A program made the translations under genes and the position numbers. This document shows, piece after piece, positions 32,375 to 40,764 of a stretch of DNA of 45,697 nt (positions are counted from its first letter, which is position 1; every line of letters begins with the position of its first letter). The notes below the pieces were generated by a model. The model saw nothing but the letters and a program-made list of their open reading frames with translations, made no database searches and was not told the origin of the DNA. Source of the DNA: Pseudomonadota bacterium (GTDB taxonomy: Bacteria > Pseudomonadota > Alphaproteobacteria > Geminicoccales > Geminicoccaceae); the NCBI GenBank assembly GCA_030549795.1, contig JAUQQO010000029.1:1-45697 (forward strand). Direction: 5' to 3'.

Positions 32375-33495
32375 CGCTCTTTGCTCCGCGCAGTCGGCCG
32401 CGGCCGCACGGCGGGCAGGCGAACGCGCACCACAGTGCCCGGTTCGCCGTCCTCGATCGACACCACCCCACCGTGGTCGGCGATGATCTTGGCCACGAGC
32501 GCCAGGCCGAGACCGCGGCCCTTGGGCTTGGTGGTGACGAAAGGTTCGAAGAGATGGTCGCGGATCTCGGGCGGAATGCCGGGACCGTTGTCCTTGATCT
32601 CGATGGTGATCGGCAACTCTACCATCGTTCCGCTGTGTCCGGCCGCTACTCGAAAGCCGTGGCGGAAATGGGTGGACAAGGTAATGAGGCCGCCCTCGCG
32701 CGGCACCGCCTCGGCGGCGTTCTTGATGAGGTTCAAGAAGGCCTGGACGAGGCGGTCGCGATCCCCTTCGACTTCGGGTAAGGAGGGATCGTAGATTTCT
32801 TGAAAGCGCACGTGGCGGGCGAAGCCGCTTTGCGCCAGCTGGCGGACGTGCCCCAGCACCTGGTGTACGTTGACGGCTTGGCGCAGGAGGGGAGCCCCTT
32901 CCCCGAAGGCCTCCATGCGCTCGACCAGGCCTACGATGCGGTCCACTTCAGCGCAGATCAGCGCCGCAAGCGGCCGATCCTCGGGCGGTAGCGCCGGCTC
33001 GAGCAGCTGGGCCGCACCCCGGATGCCCGAGAGCGGATTTTTGACTTCGTGCGCGAGCGTTGCCGCAAGTCCCGCGATCGAGCGCTGCGAGCCGCGCTGG
33101 GCGCGCTGGGGATCGAAGCGATGGGCCAAGGAACAGGGATGGAGCACCACCAAGACCGCACCCGGCGTTTCGACGATCGGGGCGAGATGGCAGTCGACCG
33201 CGACCGCTTCGCCGCGAGCGAAGGCAAGTTCCATGCCGTAATCCGATAAGGAGCGCCCCTCGGCCTGGACCTGGCGGACGAGATCGAGCAGGCGGGCGTG
33301 CGGGGCGAGGAGCTCGCTTATGGGCCGGCTCACGAGCAGCCGCGCGCTCGCCGAAAAGAGCAGCTCGGCCGCCGGATTGACGGCGCAGATCTTGAGCTCT
33401 GGGTCGAGCGCGAGGACCGCGCTCGGCAAATTGGCGAGCATAAGTTCGGCCGAAGGCGGGCTCACCGCAGGTCGAGGCTCCGCAGGGCGCATCAT
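32371..33495 (-). CDS. ntrB: Nitrogen regulation sensor kinase NR(II), NtrB
   Basis: 374 residues, soluble. The N-terminal PAS domain ([28 protein letters not shown]) is followed by HisKA with His149 in [20 protein letters not shown]. The ATPase domain has [22 protein letters not shown] and [18 protein letters not shown]. In the family it phosphorylates or dephosphorylates NtrC under control of PII proteins. ATG at 33495 (AGGA upstream) is used; an ATG one codon later is possible. Unlike many alphaproteobacteria, no dusB (nifR3) precedes it; ispDF is divergent 148 nt away. Confidence 0.94.
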   Translation of the reverse strand: MMRPAEPRPAVSPPSAELMLANLPSAVLALDPELKICAVNPAAELLFSASARLLVSRPISELLAPHARLLDLVRQVQAEGRSLSDYGMELAFARGEAVAVDCHLAPIVETPGAVLVVLHPCSLAHRFDPQRAQRGSQRSIAGLAATLAHEVKNPLSGIRGAAQLLEPALPPEDRPLAALICAEVDRIVGLVERMEAFGEGAPLLRQAVNVHQVLGHVRQLAQSGFARHVRFQEIYDPSLPEVEGDRDRLVQAFLNLIKNAAEAVPREGGLITLSTHFRHGFRVAAGHSGTMVELPITIEIKDNGPGIPPEIRDHLFEPFVTTKPKGRGLGLALVAKIIADHGGVVSIEDGEPGTVVRVRLPAVRPRPTARSKER

Positions 33496-33521
33496 CTGCG
33501 CGAATCCTGTGCAGAATTGCG

Positions 33522-33533
33522 TTTGTGCACAAA
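33522..33533. promoter_or_regulatory. 12-bp perfect palindrome between ntrB and ispDF
   Basis: TTTGTGCACAAA reads the same on both strands and lies 27 nt upstream of the ntrB ATG in the divergent promoter region. An extra TGCA at 33510-33513 gives a TGCA-N12-TGCA spacing resembling, but not matching, the NtrC consensus (TGCAC-N7-GTGCA). It may be an operator for autoregulation or for an unrelated dimeric repressor. The palindrome is seen; the function is inference. Confidence 0.35.
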
Positions 33534-33643
33534 TCGCAGGCAGGGTAACCGAGCCCAAACCAGCAGGCAAGGGCAGCCACGCCCGCCCCCTGGCGCGACG
33601 CGCCCGCAGCGCCTAGGCTGCGCGCAACCGGAAGAGAGCTCCT

Positions 33644-34798
33644 ATGCACTGCGTCGCCTTGATCGTCGCAGCAGGCGCAGGCGTGCGCGCCGGCGGCGAG
33701 ATCCCCAAACAGTACCGGCGGGTGGGCGGGCAGCCGGTGCTGCGCTTAGCCCTCGAACCCTTTTGCCGACACCCGAAGGTCGATGGGGTGGCGGTGGTGA
33801 TCGCCCCCGAGCACCGCCCGCTCTATGAAGAGGCGACGCGCGGGCTGACGCTCTTGCCCGGGGTGGCGGGCGGAGCCACGCGCCAGGCCTCGGTGCGCGC
33901 CGGGCTCGAGGCGCTCGCCCCGCTCGCCCCACGGCTCGTGCTGATCCACGACGCCGCCCGTCCCTTCGTCTCCACCGCGCTCATCGACCGCGTGCTGCGC
34001 GCGCTCGAGCACCACCCGGCGGTCATTCCGGCACTGCCGGTGGTCGACAGCCTGCGCCGGATCCAGGGCGAGCGGGTGGTCGAAGACGTCGAACGCGCCG
34101 ACCTCGTCCGCGTGCAAACCCCCCAAGGCTTCGTCTTCAACGCCATCCTCGATGCGCACCGCCACGCTCCGCCGATAGGCTTTCCCGACGACGGGGCGGT
34201 CGCCGCCTGGGTCGGCTTGCCGGTCGTCCACGTTCCCGGCGAAGAGGACAATATGAAGCTCACCCTTCCCGAAGACTTCGCGCTCGCCGAGCGGCGGCTG
34301 ATCGCCGCCGCCGTGCGCCGGACCGCGCAGGGGATCGATGTCCACCGCTTCGCCCCCGGCCGCCGTCTCGTCCTCGCCGGGATCGAGATCCCAAGCGAGC
34401 TCGGCCTTGAAGGCCATTCCGATGCCGATGTCGTGCTGCACGCCGTTACCGATGCCGTGCTCGGCCTTGTAGGAGAGGGCGACATCGGCGAACATTTTCC
34501 GCCTTCGGAGGCGCGCTGGCGCGATGCCGATTCGCGCCTGTTCGTGCGCCATGCGCTCGCGCTTTTAAGCGCGCGCGATGGCGTGCTCGAACATCTCGAT
34601 GTCACCATCCTCGCCGAGCAGCCCAAGCTCGCTCCGCACCGTGCGGCGATGCGCGCGAGCCTCGCCGAGCTCACCGACCTGCCGTTGAGCGCGGTGAGCA
34701 TCAAGGCGACCACAACCGAAGGCCTCGGCTTTATCGGGCGCGGGGAGGGGATCGCTGCCTTAGCACTCGCCACCGCTCGCTTCGCGAGGACGCCGTGA
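33644..34798 (+). CDS. ispDF: Bifunctional IspD/IspF isoprenoid enzyme
   Basis: 384 residues fusing two steps of the methylerythritol phosphate pathway. Residues 1-225 are IspD (cytidylyltransferase; LIVAAGAGVRAGGEIPKQY, LIHDAARPFV, QTPQGFVF). Residues about 226-384 are IspF (cyclodiphosphate synthase; GIDVHRFAPGRRLVLAG, EGHSDADVVLHAVTDAVLG with zinc ligands, SIKATTTEGLGFIGRGEGIA). The fusion is typical of alpha- and epsilonproteobacteria. The products lead to isoprenoid precursors. ATG follows GGAAGAG. It overlaps cinA at GTGA. Confidence 0.96.
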   Translation: MHCVALIVAAGAGVRAGGEIPKQYRRVGGQPVLRLALEPFCRHPKVDGVAVVIAPEHRPLYEEATRGLTLLPGVAGGATRQASVRAGLEALAPLAPRLVLIHDAARPFVSTALIDRVLRALEHHPAVIPALPVVDSLRRIQGERVVEDVERADLVRVQTPQGFVFNAILDAHRHAPPIGFPDDGAVAAWVGLPVVHVPGEEDNMKLTLPEDFALAERRLIAAAVRRTAQGIDVHRFAPGRRLVLAGIEIPSELGLEGHSDADVVLHAVTDAVLGLVGEGDIGEHFPPSEARWRDADSRLFVRHALALLSARDGVLEHLDVTILAEQPKLAPHRAAMRASLAELTDLPLSAVSIKATTTEGLGFIGRGEGIAALALATARFARTP

Positions 34799-35346
34799 GC
34801 TTTCCCGACAGCTGTCTTGCCGCGGCGGCGCGTCTTTTGGACGCGTGTCGGACGCGCGGTATTCGCCTCGTGACGGCCGAGTCCTGCACCGGTGGTCTCG
34901 TTGCCGGTTGTCTTACCGAACATGCGGGAGCATCGGCGGTCGTCGACCGCGGTTTCATCGTCTACGACAACCGCGCCAAGATCGAACTTCTGGGCGTGAG
35001 CCCGGCGACGCTCGAGACCTTTGGTGCGGTGAGCGAGGCCTGCGCGCGCGAGCTCGTAAAAGGCGCGCTCGCCCGCTCATCTTGCGGGCTCGCGCTTGCC
35101 GCCACCGGGATCGCCGGTCCGGGCGGCGGCACGCCGGAAAAGCCGGTGGGCCTCGTCCACCTCGCAGCCGGTCGCCGCGACGGCTTGATCCTGCACCGAC
35201 GCTGCCTGTTCGCGGGTGACCGCCGCGCGGTGCGGCTCGCTGCGGTGGAAGCGCTGCTCGCTTTGGGTCTCGAGGCGCTGACCGCACCGCTTCCGGCGCC
35301 GACCGCAGCGAGCACGGGATCGGAGCTCAATCGCGCAGACGGCTGA
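34795..35346 (+). CDS. CinA-family nicotinamide-nucleotide amidohydrolase (PncC type)
   Basis: 183 residues, the length of the stand-alone CinA C-terminal domain, so not a truncated full CinA. VTAESCTGGLVAGCLT, FIVYDNRAKIELLGV, AATGIAGPGGGTPEKPVGLVHLA are the family motifs; Ser/Cys in AESCTGG forms the active site. PncC deamidates nicotinamide mononucleotide to recycle NAD. The GTG start overlaps the ispDF stop. The 3' end overlaps the convergent cytochrome gene by 20 nt. In relatives this gene lies beside ratA; here a cytochrome/regulator pair separates them. Confidence 0.9.
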   Translation: MSFPDSCLAAAARLLDACRTRGIRLVTAESCTGGLVAGCLTEHAGASAVVDRGFIVYDNRAKIELLGVSPATLETFGAVSEACARELVKGALARSSCGLALAATGIAGPGGGTPEKPVGLVHLAAGRRDGLILHRRCLFAGDRRAVRLAAVEALLALGLEALTAPLPAPTAASTGSELNRADG

Positions 35347-35797
35347 ATACCCCGTCGCGGGTGTCGCCCGAGGCATGGCAGCCGAAGCAGGCCTCGGCCG
35401 CCTTCGCGCCCACCGCCCGCTTGGCGGGATCGCCAGCGGCAAAGCCCTCAAAGCCCCAGCCGCCGGTGGCGGCGAAGCGGCGCGAATCCTTCTCCATCAC
35501 CCCCAACACCTTGCGCGGGCCCTCAATCAGCGCGTTGTTCTCGCGCTTGGCCTCGAGGAGATCGAAGATGATCACCGCCCCGTCGGGGAACTTGCCGGTT
35601 CGGTAGCCTTCGAGCGCCTTGGGGTTGGCATAGATGTGGTGGATGCCGCCGAAGGCCTCGTAGAGCGGATGGCCGGGCTCGATCACCATGCTCTTGACGT
35701 GGTGCCAGCTGCGCCAGCCCTCGGGATAGGCGACTTCGGCGGCAACGGCGGACACAGCCGGAAGGAGCAGAAGGATGGCGGATACCAAACGGCGCAT
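35327..35797 (-). CDS. Cytochrome P460 / cytochrome c'-beta-like periplasmic haem protein
   Basis: 156 residues. A signal peptide (MRRLVSAILLLLPAVSAVAA) sends it to the periplasm. YPEGWRSWHHVKSMVI and the C-terminal haem-c attachment site CFGCH (Cys137, Cys140, His141) match the P460 family, which binds nitric oxide or oxidises hydroxylamine. Aligned from memory with Nitrosomonas P460, the lysine that cross-links to haem is replaced by Phe78 (GAVIIFDL), as in the non-cross-linked cytochrome c'-beta proteins. ATG at 35797 has AAGGGAG 7 nt upstream. It is divergent from an HxlR regulator. Family is well supported; substrate and c'-beta assignment are inference. Confidence 0.82.
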   Translation of the reverse strand: MRRLVSAILLLLPAVSAVAAEVAYPEGWRSWHHVKSMVIEPGHPLYEAFGGIHHIYANPKALEGYRTGKFPDGAVIIFDLLEAKRENNALIEGPRKVLGVMEKDSRRFAATGGWGFEGFAAGDPAKRAVGAKAAEACFGCHASGDTRDGVFSRLRD

Positions 35798-35889
35798 GCG
35801 TACGCTCCCTTCACGATCCGGTACGCGACCCGGCCATGTTCGACCATTTGTGTGCGCAGCGAACAAGAAGGCACTTTTCGGTGCACTAC

Positions 35890-35903
35890 TTACTGCGGAG
35901 TAA
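35890..35903. promoter_or_regulatory. Inverted repeat TTACT-N4-AGTAA, possible operator
   Basis: A perfect 5-bp inverted repeat with a GCGG centre lies 7 nt before the HxlR-type gene ATG and in the gap shared with the divergent cytochrome gene. HxlR/DUF24 regulators bind as dimers to short AT-rich inverted repeats of this kind near their own genes. Autoregulation and control of the cytochrome gene are therefore plausible but untested. Confidence 0.4.
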
Positions 35904-35910
35904 CCGTCCC

Positions 35911-36309
35911 ATGGGGGAGGATCGGACGCGCAACGAACGCGGCGCCGCTCTCGTCGATCGCGGACGCGGGCCCTTGGCCGAGGTCGTCGGCTGCAAATGG
36001 TCGGTTGAGATTTTGTTCGCGGTCCGGCGCGGCATTCGGCGACCCGGGGCGCTCGAGCGCGCGATCGCGGGTATCTCGACCAAGGTCTTGAACGAACGGT
36101 TGGCCAAGCTGTGCCGGCTCGGGCTTCTCACGCGCAGCGCGTGGCCCGAAGTGCCGCCACGGGTCGAGTATGGGCTCACCCCGGCCGGGGCGCGCTTGTG
36201 CGCGATCCTCGATGCGCTTTCCGCGCTCGAAACCGAGCTCGGGCTGGGGCCGGGATCTTACGAGACGGGGACGGGGGCGGGGGACTCGCTGCGCGAGCCT
36301 TCACCATAA
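35911..36309 (+). CDS. HxlR-family winged helix-turn-helix transcriptional regulator
   Basis: 132 residues from ATG 35911. The HxlR pattern is clear: VVGCKWSVEILFAVRRGIRRPGAL (with Cys28 beside the conserved KW), ISTKVLNERLAKLCRLGLLTR, and YPEV-like WPEVPPRVEYGLTPAG. HxlR proteins often sense reactive carbonyls, quinones or oxidants through cysteines. An ATG at 35836 would add 25 residues but lacks a ribosome site. It diverges from the cytochrome gene (113 nt between starts), its probable target. Its last 52 nt overlap the convergent ratA-like gene. Confidence 0.85.
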   Translation: MGEDRTRNERGAALVDRGRGPLAEVVGCKWSVEILFAVRRGIRRPGALERAIAGISTKVLNERLAKLCRLGLLTRSAWPEVPPRVEYGLTPAGARLCAILDALSALETELGLGPGSYETGTGAGDSLREPSP

Positions 36310-36731
36310 AGCGCCCGCGCGCGCGCCTCGAAGGCGGCGATCATGCGGTTGACCGCCTCGTTGAACAGAACGCCCATCAAGTTCTGCAAGAACTTCGAGC
36401 GAAATTCGAAGTCGACGTAGAAATCGACGATGCAACCACCATCGGGCGCCGGCTCGAAGCGCCAGTGGTTGTTGAGGTAGCGGAAGGGGCCTTCGATATA
36501 CTCGACGTCGATACCGTACGGGGGAAGTAGCGTCACCTTGGAGGTGAAGCGCTCGCGCAGCATCTTGAAGGCGACGACGAGATCGGCGTAGAAAACGTTG
36601 CCGTCGCGCTTAGTGATGCGTGCGGCTTTGCACCAGGGCAAGAATTCGGGATATTTGTCGACTTCGGCAACCAGTCGGAACAACTGCTCTGCCGTATAGG
36701 GCAGATGGCGCTTTTCGGCGTGGGTCGGCAT
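36258..36731 (-). CDS. ratA: RatA/COQ10-family START-domain protein
   Basis: 157 residues. PYTAEQLFRLVAEVDKYPEFLPWCKAARI at the start, YIEGPFRYLNNHWRF in the middle and VDFYVDFEFRSKFLQNLMGVLFNEAVNRMI towards the end are typical of this polyketide-cyclase/START group. Members bind ubiquinone (Coq10) or, in E. coli, block ribosome subunit joining (RatA). In alphaproteobacteria a ubiquinone role is likelier. It starts 10 nt after lipA ends, so they form an operon. Its 3' end overlaps the HxlR-type gene by 52 nt. It has no antitoxin neighbour, so I do not call it a toxin. Confidence 0.88.
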   Translation of the reverse strand: MPTHAEKRHLPYTAEQLFRLVAEVDKYPEFLPWCKAARITKRDGNVFYADLVVAFKMLRERFTSKVTLLPPYGIDVEYIEGPFRYLNNHWRFEPAPDGGCIVDFYVDFEFRSKFLQNLMGVLFNEAVNRMIAAFEARARALYGEGSRSESPAPVPVS

Positions 36732-36741
36732 CGGGTTACGA

Positions 36742-37692
36742 TCAGGCAGTCGCCGAAGTGGGCGCGTCCAAAGTGGCAAGACGGGCGGCTTTAAGGCGCG
36801 CAAAGTCGGCGCCGGCGTGGTAGGAGCTGCGCGTTAAGGGCGAGGCGGCGACCAACAAAAAGCCCTTGGCGCGGCCGATGCTGGCATAAGATTCGAACTC
36901 GGCCGGCTCGACGAAGCGCACAACCGGATGATGGCGGGGTGTCGGCTGCAGATATTGGCCGATGGTGAGGAAATCGACATCAGCGCAGCGAAGATCATCC
37001 ATGACCTGGATCACTTCTTCTTTCTCTTCGCCGAGCCCGACCATGATGCCGGATTTGGTAAAGATGGTGGGATCGAGCTCCTTCACGCGCTGCAGAAGGC
37101 GCAAGGAGTGGAAATAGCGCGCACCCGGGCGCACGCTGCGATAGAGCCGCGGCACGGTTTCGAGATTGTGGTTGTAGACATCCGGGCGGGCGGCGACCAC
37201 GGCTTCTAAAGCGCCGGCCTTGCCGCGGAAGTCGGGTGTCAAGACTTCGATGGTGGTCGCCGGCGATGCGGCGCGGATCGCCTTGATGCAGCGCACGAAC
37301 TGAGACGCCCCGCCATCATCGAGATCATCGCGGTCGACGGAAGTGATCACCACATGCGCAAGGCCGAGTGCGACGACGAGTTCGGCGACGCGCGCCGGTT
37401 CGTCGGGATCGACCGGGCCCGGCATGCCGGTCTTGACGTTGCAGAAGCTGCAGGCGCGGGTGCACACATCGCCCAGGATCATCACCGTGGCATGGCGCTC
37501 CTGCCAGCATTCGCCGATGTTGGGGCAGGCGGCTTCCTCGCACACGGTGTGCAGCTTTTTTTCGCGCAAGAGCCGGCGGGTGGCGAAGAACGTTTGGGAC
37601 GTCGGCGCCTTGACCCGGATCCAGGCGGGCTTGCGGGGCGAAGGGGCAGAAGCGGCGCCGCTGCGGCGGTCGAGAAGCGTGATCGCGCTCAT
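36742..37692 (-). CDS. lipA: Lipoyl synthase
   Basis: 316 residues. The auxiliary cluster cysteines (Cys51, Cys56, Cys62 in [12 protein letters not shown]) and the radical-SAM CxxxCxxC (Cys77, Cys81, Cys84 in CTRACSFC) are intact. It inserts sulfur at C6 and C8 of octanoyl groups on lipoyl domains such as those of PdhB and PdhC. ATG at 37692 is chosen because the upstream extension of 90 codons has no similarity. It is divergent from cas3, with 143 nt between the two starts. In relatives it usually follows lpd. Confidence 0.96.
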   Translation of the reverse strand: MSAITLLDRRSGAASAPSPRKPAWIRVKAPTSQTFFATRRLLREKKLHTVCEEAACPNIGECWQERHATVMILGDVCTRACSFCNVKTGMPGPVDPDEPARVAELVVALGLAHVVITSVDRDDLDDGGASQFVRCIKAIRAASPATTIEVLTPDFRGKAGALEAVVAARPDVYNHNLETVPRLYRSVRPGARYFHSLRLLQRVKELDPTIFTKSGIMVGLGEEKEEVIQVMDDLRCADVDFLTIGQYLQPTPRHHPVVRFVEPAEFESYASIGRAKGFLLVAASPLTRSSYHAGADFARLKAARLATLDAPTSATA

Positions 37693-37774
37693 GAGCTGGA
37701 GATGCGCGCGCGCGGCCTGAGCGTCAAGCGGATGCGACGGCGGGAAGCACCAAACTCCAGGGACGGTCGGGGCG

Positions 37775-37803
37775 TTGACACGGCGATGGCTTTTGGATAG
37801 CGG
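37775..37803 (+). promoter_or_regulatory. Candidate promoter of the cas operon
   Basis: TTGACA at 37775-37780 is a perfect -35 box. A weak -10-like sequence (GGATAGCG, about 37795-37802) follows at 15-17 nt. It lies 33-60 nt before the cas3 ATG in the lipA-cas3 gap, oriented toward cas3. The -35 is seen; function is inference. Confidence 0.35.
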
Positions 37804-37835
37804 GACATTTTGTCGCAAAAGTTGATCTCTCCCCC

Positions 37836-40100
37836 ATGTTCGGCGACCCTTTAGGTTGTGCCTTTGCCCATGCCCGAGCCGATCTCCCCCCCGATCAATG
37901 GCACGCTCTAGCTGAGCATCTCCATAAGACAGCACAGCAGGCGGAGGAGTTCGCGGCGCCATTTGCGAGCGCGGCTTGGGCGCGGCTCGTCGGCCTTTGG
38001 CACGACCTCGGAAAATACGACCCCGAATTCCAGCATTATCTACGTCGCGTCGCTGGCGCTAACGGGCACCTCGAGAGCGAAATCGAAGCTTTTGGAACAA
38101 GGGGGCCGGAGCACTCGATCGCCGGAGCACTCCTCGCGTCCGAACGGTTCGGAAAAGGGGCCGGCACGGCCTTAGCCTACATCATCGCTGGCCATCACAG
38201 CGGTTTACCCGACTGGATCGGAGCCGACCGAGCCGCACTCGAGCATCGCCTCAACCGAGCGAAGGCGCGCAAAGTCCTCGAAAGCGTGATACGCGGCGGC
38301 GCTCCACATCGGCTTCTCGTACAACCGCTTCCTCCTCTTGCCTCGATTACCGCTTACGTCTGTCGACCCGAGCGGCAGGCGTTTTGGATCCGGATGCTCT
38401 TCTCGGCCCTGGTCGATGCCGATTTTCTGGACACCGAAGCCTTTATGGACCCCACGCGCACCGCCGCGCGTCCAAAGGCAACCCCGCTCGAGGCGCTCGC
38501 TCGGGCCCTAGACCGCCATCTCGAACAGCTCACCGCCCATGCGCCGCCTACGCCCGTCAATCGCCTGCGCGCAGAAGTGCTGGCGAGCTGCCGGGCGCAC
38601 GCCCAGGATCCGCCGGGTTTGTTCACCCTCACCGTACCCACGGGCGGCGGCAAGACCCTGAGTTCGCTCGCTTTTGCGCTCGCGCACGCGCGCGCCCACG
38701 GGCTTCGACGCGTCATCTACGCGATCCCCTACACGAGCATCATTGAGCAAACCGCGGACGTCTTTCGTGCCATCTTCCGGGATTATCCAGAGGCGGTGGT
38801 CGAGCACCACAGCAATCTGGCGCTCGAAAAAGAAACGACAGCCACACGCCTTGCGAGCGAGAATTGGGACGCGCCGATCATTGTGACGACGACGGTTCAG
38901 CTCTTCGAGTCTCTGTTCGCTTCGAAACCTTCACGCTGCCGCAAGCTGCACAATCTCGCTCGCTCGGTGATCATCCTCGACGAGGCGCAGCTTTTGCCTG
39001 TCGACCACTTGCGACCGATCCTCTTTGCCCTCGACGAGCTGATCGCGCGCTATGGGGTGAGCGTGGTGGTGTCGACCGCGACGCAGCCGGCCCTGGGCGC
39101 ACGCCCGGGCTTCCAGGGACTGCAGGCGCACGCCCGCGAGCTCGCCCCCGACCCCGAGGCGCTGCGCCAGCGGATGCGACGAACCTGTCTTGAGCAGCTC
39201 GACGGGCTGCAGCCGGTCAGCTGGCAACGTCTGGCCGAGCTCCTGCGGGCGGAACGCCGCGTGCTCGCGATCGTCGATCGCCGGGACGCGGCGCGGGCGC
39301 TTTGGGAACTCATGCCAGAGGGCACCTTCCACCTCTCGGCGTTGATGTGCCCGGCGCATCGCTCCGAAGTCCTCGCGCGCGTCCGAGCGGCCCTTGCTGA
39401 TGATGCGCGCGAGATCCGCGTGGTATCGACCCAGCTCGTGGAGGCCGGCGTCGATCTCGACTTTCCGGTTGTCTTCCGCGCGATCGCCGGGCTCGATTCG
39501 ATCGCGCAAGCGGCCGGGCGCTGCAATCGTGAGGGAAGGCTCGATACCCCCGGCCGTGTGGTCGTCTTTCAGCCGCCGACCGAGCCCCCGCCCGGGCTGC
39601 TCAAGCTCGCCGCCGCGATCGGGCGCAAGCTGTTGGCGACGCACTCGGACCCGCTCTCCTACGAAGCCTTCGAACACTACTTCCGCGAGCTCTATTGGAG
39701 CCGGGGCGAGCAGCTCGACACGGCGCAGCTTCTAACCGGCGAGAAGCTACTCGCGAAGGCCGATCTGGCTTTCGCCTTCCGGACCGCCGCCGAGCGATTT
39801 CGCATGATTCCGGACGAGCAGATACCGGTCCTCGTGCCCTGGGGCGAGGGACGCGCGCTTGTGGGCGAAATCGAAAGGCGCGCTGCGGTCGGGGCGGGCC
39901 TGCGCGAGGTGTTGCGCCGCGCTCAGCGGTACGTCGTGGGAGTCTATCGCAGGACGGCAGCCGAAATGCTGCGCACGGGTTCGGCGCGCGCGCTCGTACC
40001 AGGACTCCTGTTCCTCGAGGACGGAAGGTTGTACGACGAGAAGCTCGGCCTTCGTGTCGATCGGCTGGGCGCGTACGAGCCGTCGGAGCTGGTTGTTTGA
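37836..40100 (+). CDS. cas3: CRISPR-associated helicase/nuclease Cas3 (type I-C)
   Basis: 754 residues. The N-terminal HD nuclease has His56-Asp57 in [12 protein letters not shown], His93 in EHSIAGALL and His120/His121 in [12 protein letters not shown]. The SF2 helicase follows: Walker A TGGGKT (residues 269-274), DEAQ (382-385), STATQPALG and the late [11 protein letters not shown] motif VI. Recruited by Cascade, it unwinds and degrades target DNA. ATG at 37836 fits because the first family-like segment ([21 protein letters not shown]) begins within ten residues; no strong Shine-Dalgarno is seen. It leads the operon, with cas5c 16 nt downstream. Confidence 0.95.
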   Translation: MFGDPLGCAFAHARADLPPDQWHALAEHLHKTAQQAEEFAAPFASAAWARLVGLWHDLGKYDPEFQHYLRRVAGANGHLESEIEAFGTRGPEHSIAGALLASERFGKGAGTALAYIIAGHHSGLPDWIGADRAALEHRLNRAKARKVLESVIRGGAPHRLLVQPLPPLASITAYVCRPERQAFWIRMLFSALVDADFLDTEAFMDPTRTAARPKATPLEALARALDRHLEQLTAHAPPTPVNRLRAEVLASCRAHAQDPPGLFTLTVPTGGGKTLSSLAFALAHARAHGLRRVIYAIPYTSIIEQTADVFRAIFRDYPEAVVEHHSNLALEKETTATRLASENWDAPIIVTTTVQLFESLFASKPSRCRKLHNLARSVIILDEAQLLPVDHLRPILFALDELIARYGVSVVVSTATQPALGARPGFQGLQAHARELAPDPEALRQRMRRTCLEQLDGLQPVSWQRLAELLRAERRVLAIVDRRDAARALWELMPEGTFHLSALMCPAHRSEVLARVRAALADDAREIRVVSTQLVEAGVDLDFPVVFRAIAGLDSIAQAAGRCNREGRLDTPGRVVVFQPPTEPPPGLLKLAAAIGRKLLATHSDPLSYEAFEHYFRELYWSRGEQLDTAQLLTGEKLLAKADLAFAFRTAAERFRMIPDEQIPVLVPWGEGRALVGEIERRAAVGAGLREVLRRAQRYVVGVYRRTAAEMLRTGSARALVPGLLFLEDGRLYDEKLGLRVDRLGAYEPSELVV

Positions 40101-40116
40101 GCACCGGGAGCGATCG

Positions 40117-40764
40117 ATGGAACTATCACGGCCTTTTCGGTTGTTGGTTTGGGGCGATTACGCTCTCTTCACGCGCCCTGAGATGAAAGTGGAGCGCGTT
40201 TCCTACGAAATTATGACGCCCGCGGCAGCACGCGGGATTCTCGAAGCGATCCTGTGGAAACCACAGATGCGCTGGATCGTCGAGCGGATCGATCGCCTCA
40301 AGCCGGTCCGCTTCCAGCAGATCCGCAGAAACGAGGTTGCACTCAAGGCTTCCCCCGATCGCCTGGAGATTCGTTCGGACGATGCGGATGTTCGCCAGCA
40401 GCGAGCGGCGATGGTCCTCCGCGACGTCGCCTATCTTGTCCATGCTCGCATCGGTCTTTCGACGCGCGCCGGTCCCGAGGACAGCATCACAAAATACGTG
40501 TTGATGTTCAAACGCCGGGCCGAAGCGGGCCAGTGTCACCGGCAACCCTGTCTCGGCTGTCGCGAATTTTCAGCCTACTTTCGCTTGCTCGATGAAAAGG
40601 AACCCGACCCTCCCGCGGATGAAACCGGTAATCCGCGGCCGGGATGGATGTTCTACGATTGGGATTACAGCCGGCGACCGCCGATGCCCCGATTCTTCGA
40701 GCCCGTCATCGAGCGGGGGCGCATGCACGTGCCGCCCTTTGAGAGCTTGGAGGTGCGCGGATGA
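40117..40764 (+). CDS. cas5c: CRISPR-associated protein Cas5c (type I-C crRNA endonuclease/Cascade subunit)
   Basis: 215 residues. FRLLVWGDYALFTRPEMKVE, MTPAAARGILEAILWKP and the C-terminal RPGWMFYDWDY are typical Cas5c/Cas5d features. In type I-C, which lacks Cas6, Cas5c cuts the CRISPR transcript and stays on the 5' handle. Compared from memory with Bacillus halodurans Cas5d (Tyr46, Lys116, His117), this protein has Leu46 and Lys126-Tyr127 at the likely equivalent places. ATG at 40117 has GGGAG upstream. The stop overlaps cas8c at ATGA. Confidence 0.93.
   Translation: MELSRPFRLLVWGDYALFTRPEMKVERVSYEIMTPAAARGILEAILWKPQMRWIVERIDRLKPVRFQQIRRNEVALKASPDRLEIRSDDADVRQQRAAMVLRDVAYLVHARIGLSTRAGPEDSITKYVLMFKRRAEAGQCHRQPCLGCREFSAYFRLLDEKEPDPPADETGNPRPGWMFYDWDYSRRPPMPRFFEPVIERGRMHVPPFESLEVRG

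Noticed and set aside
34795-35346. cinA as a truncated pseudogene
   Set aside because: The length equals the stand-alone PncC-type domain with all motifs; such short forms are common next to ispDF.
36258-36731. RatA as the toxin of a toxin-antitoxin pair
   Set aside because: There is no antitoxin-like partner; it is in an operon with lipA and belongs to a ubiquinone-binding START group in alphaproteobacteria.
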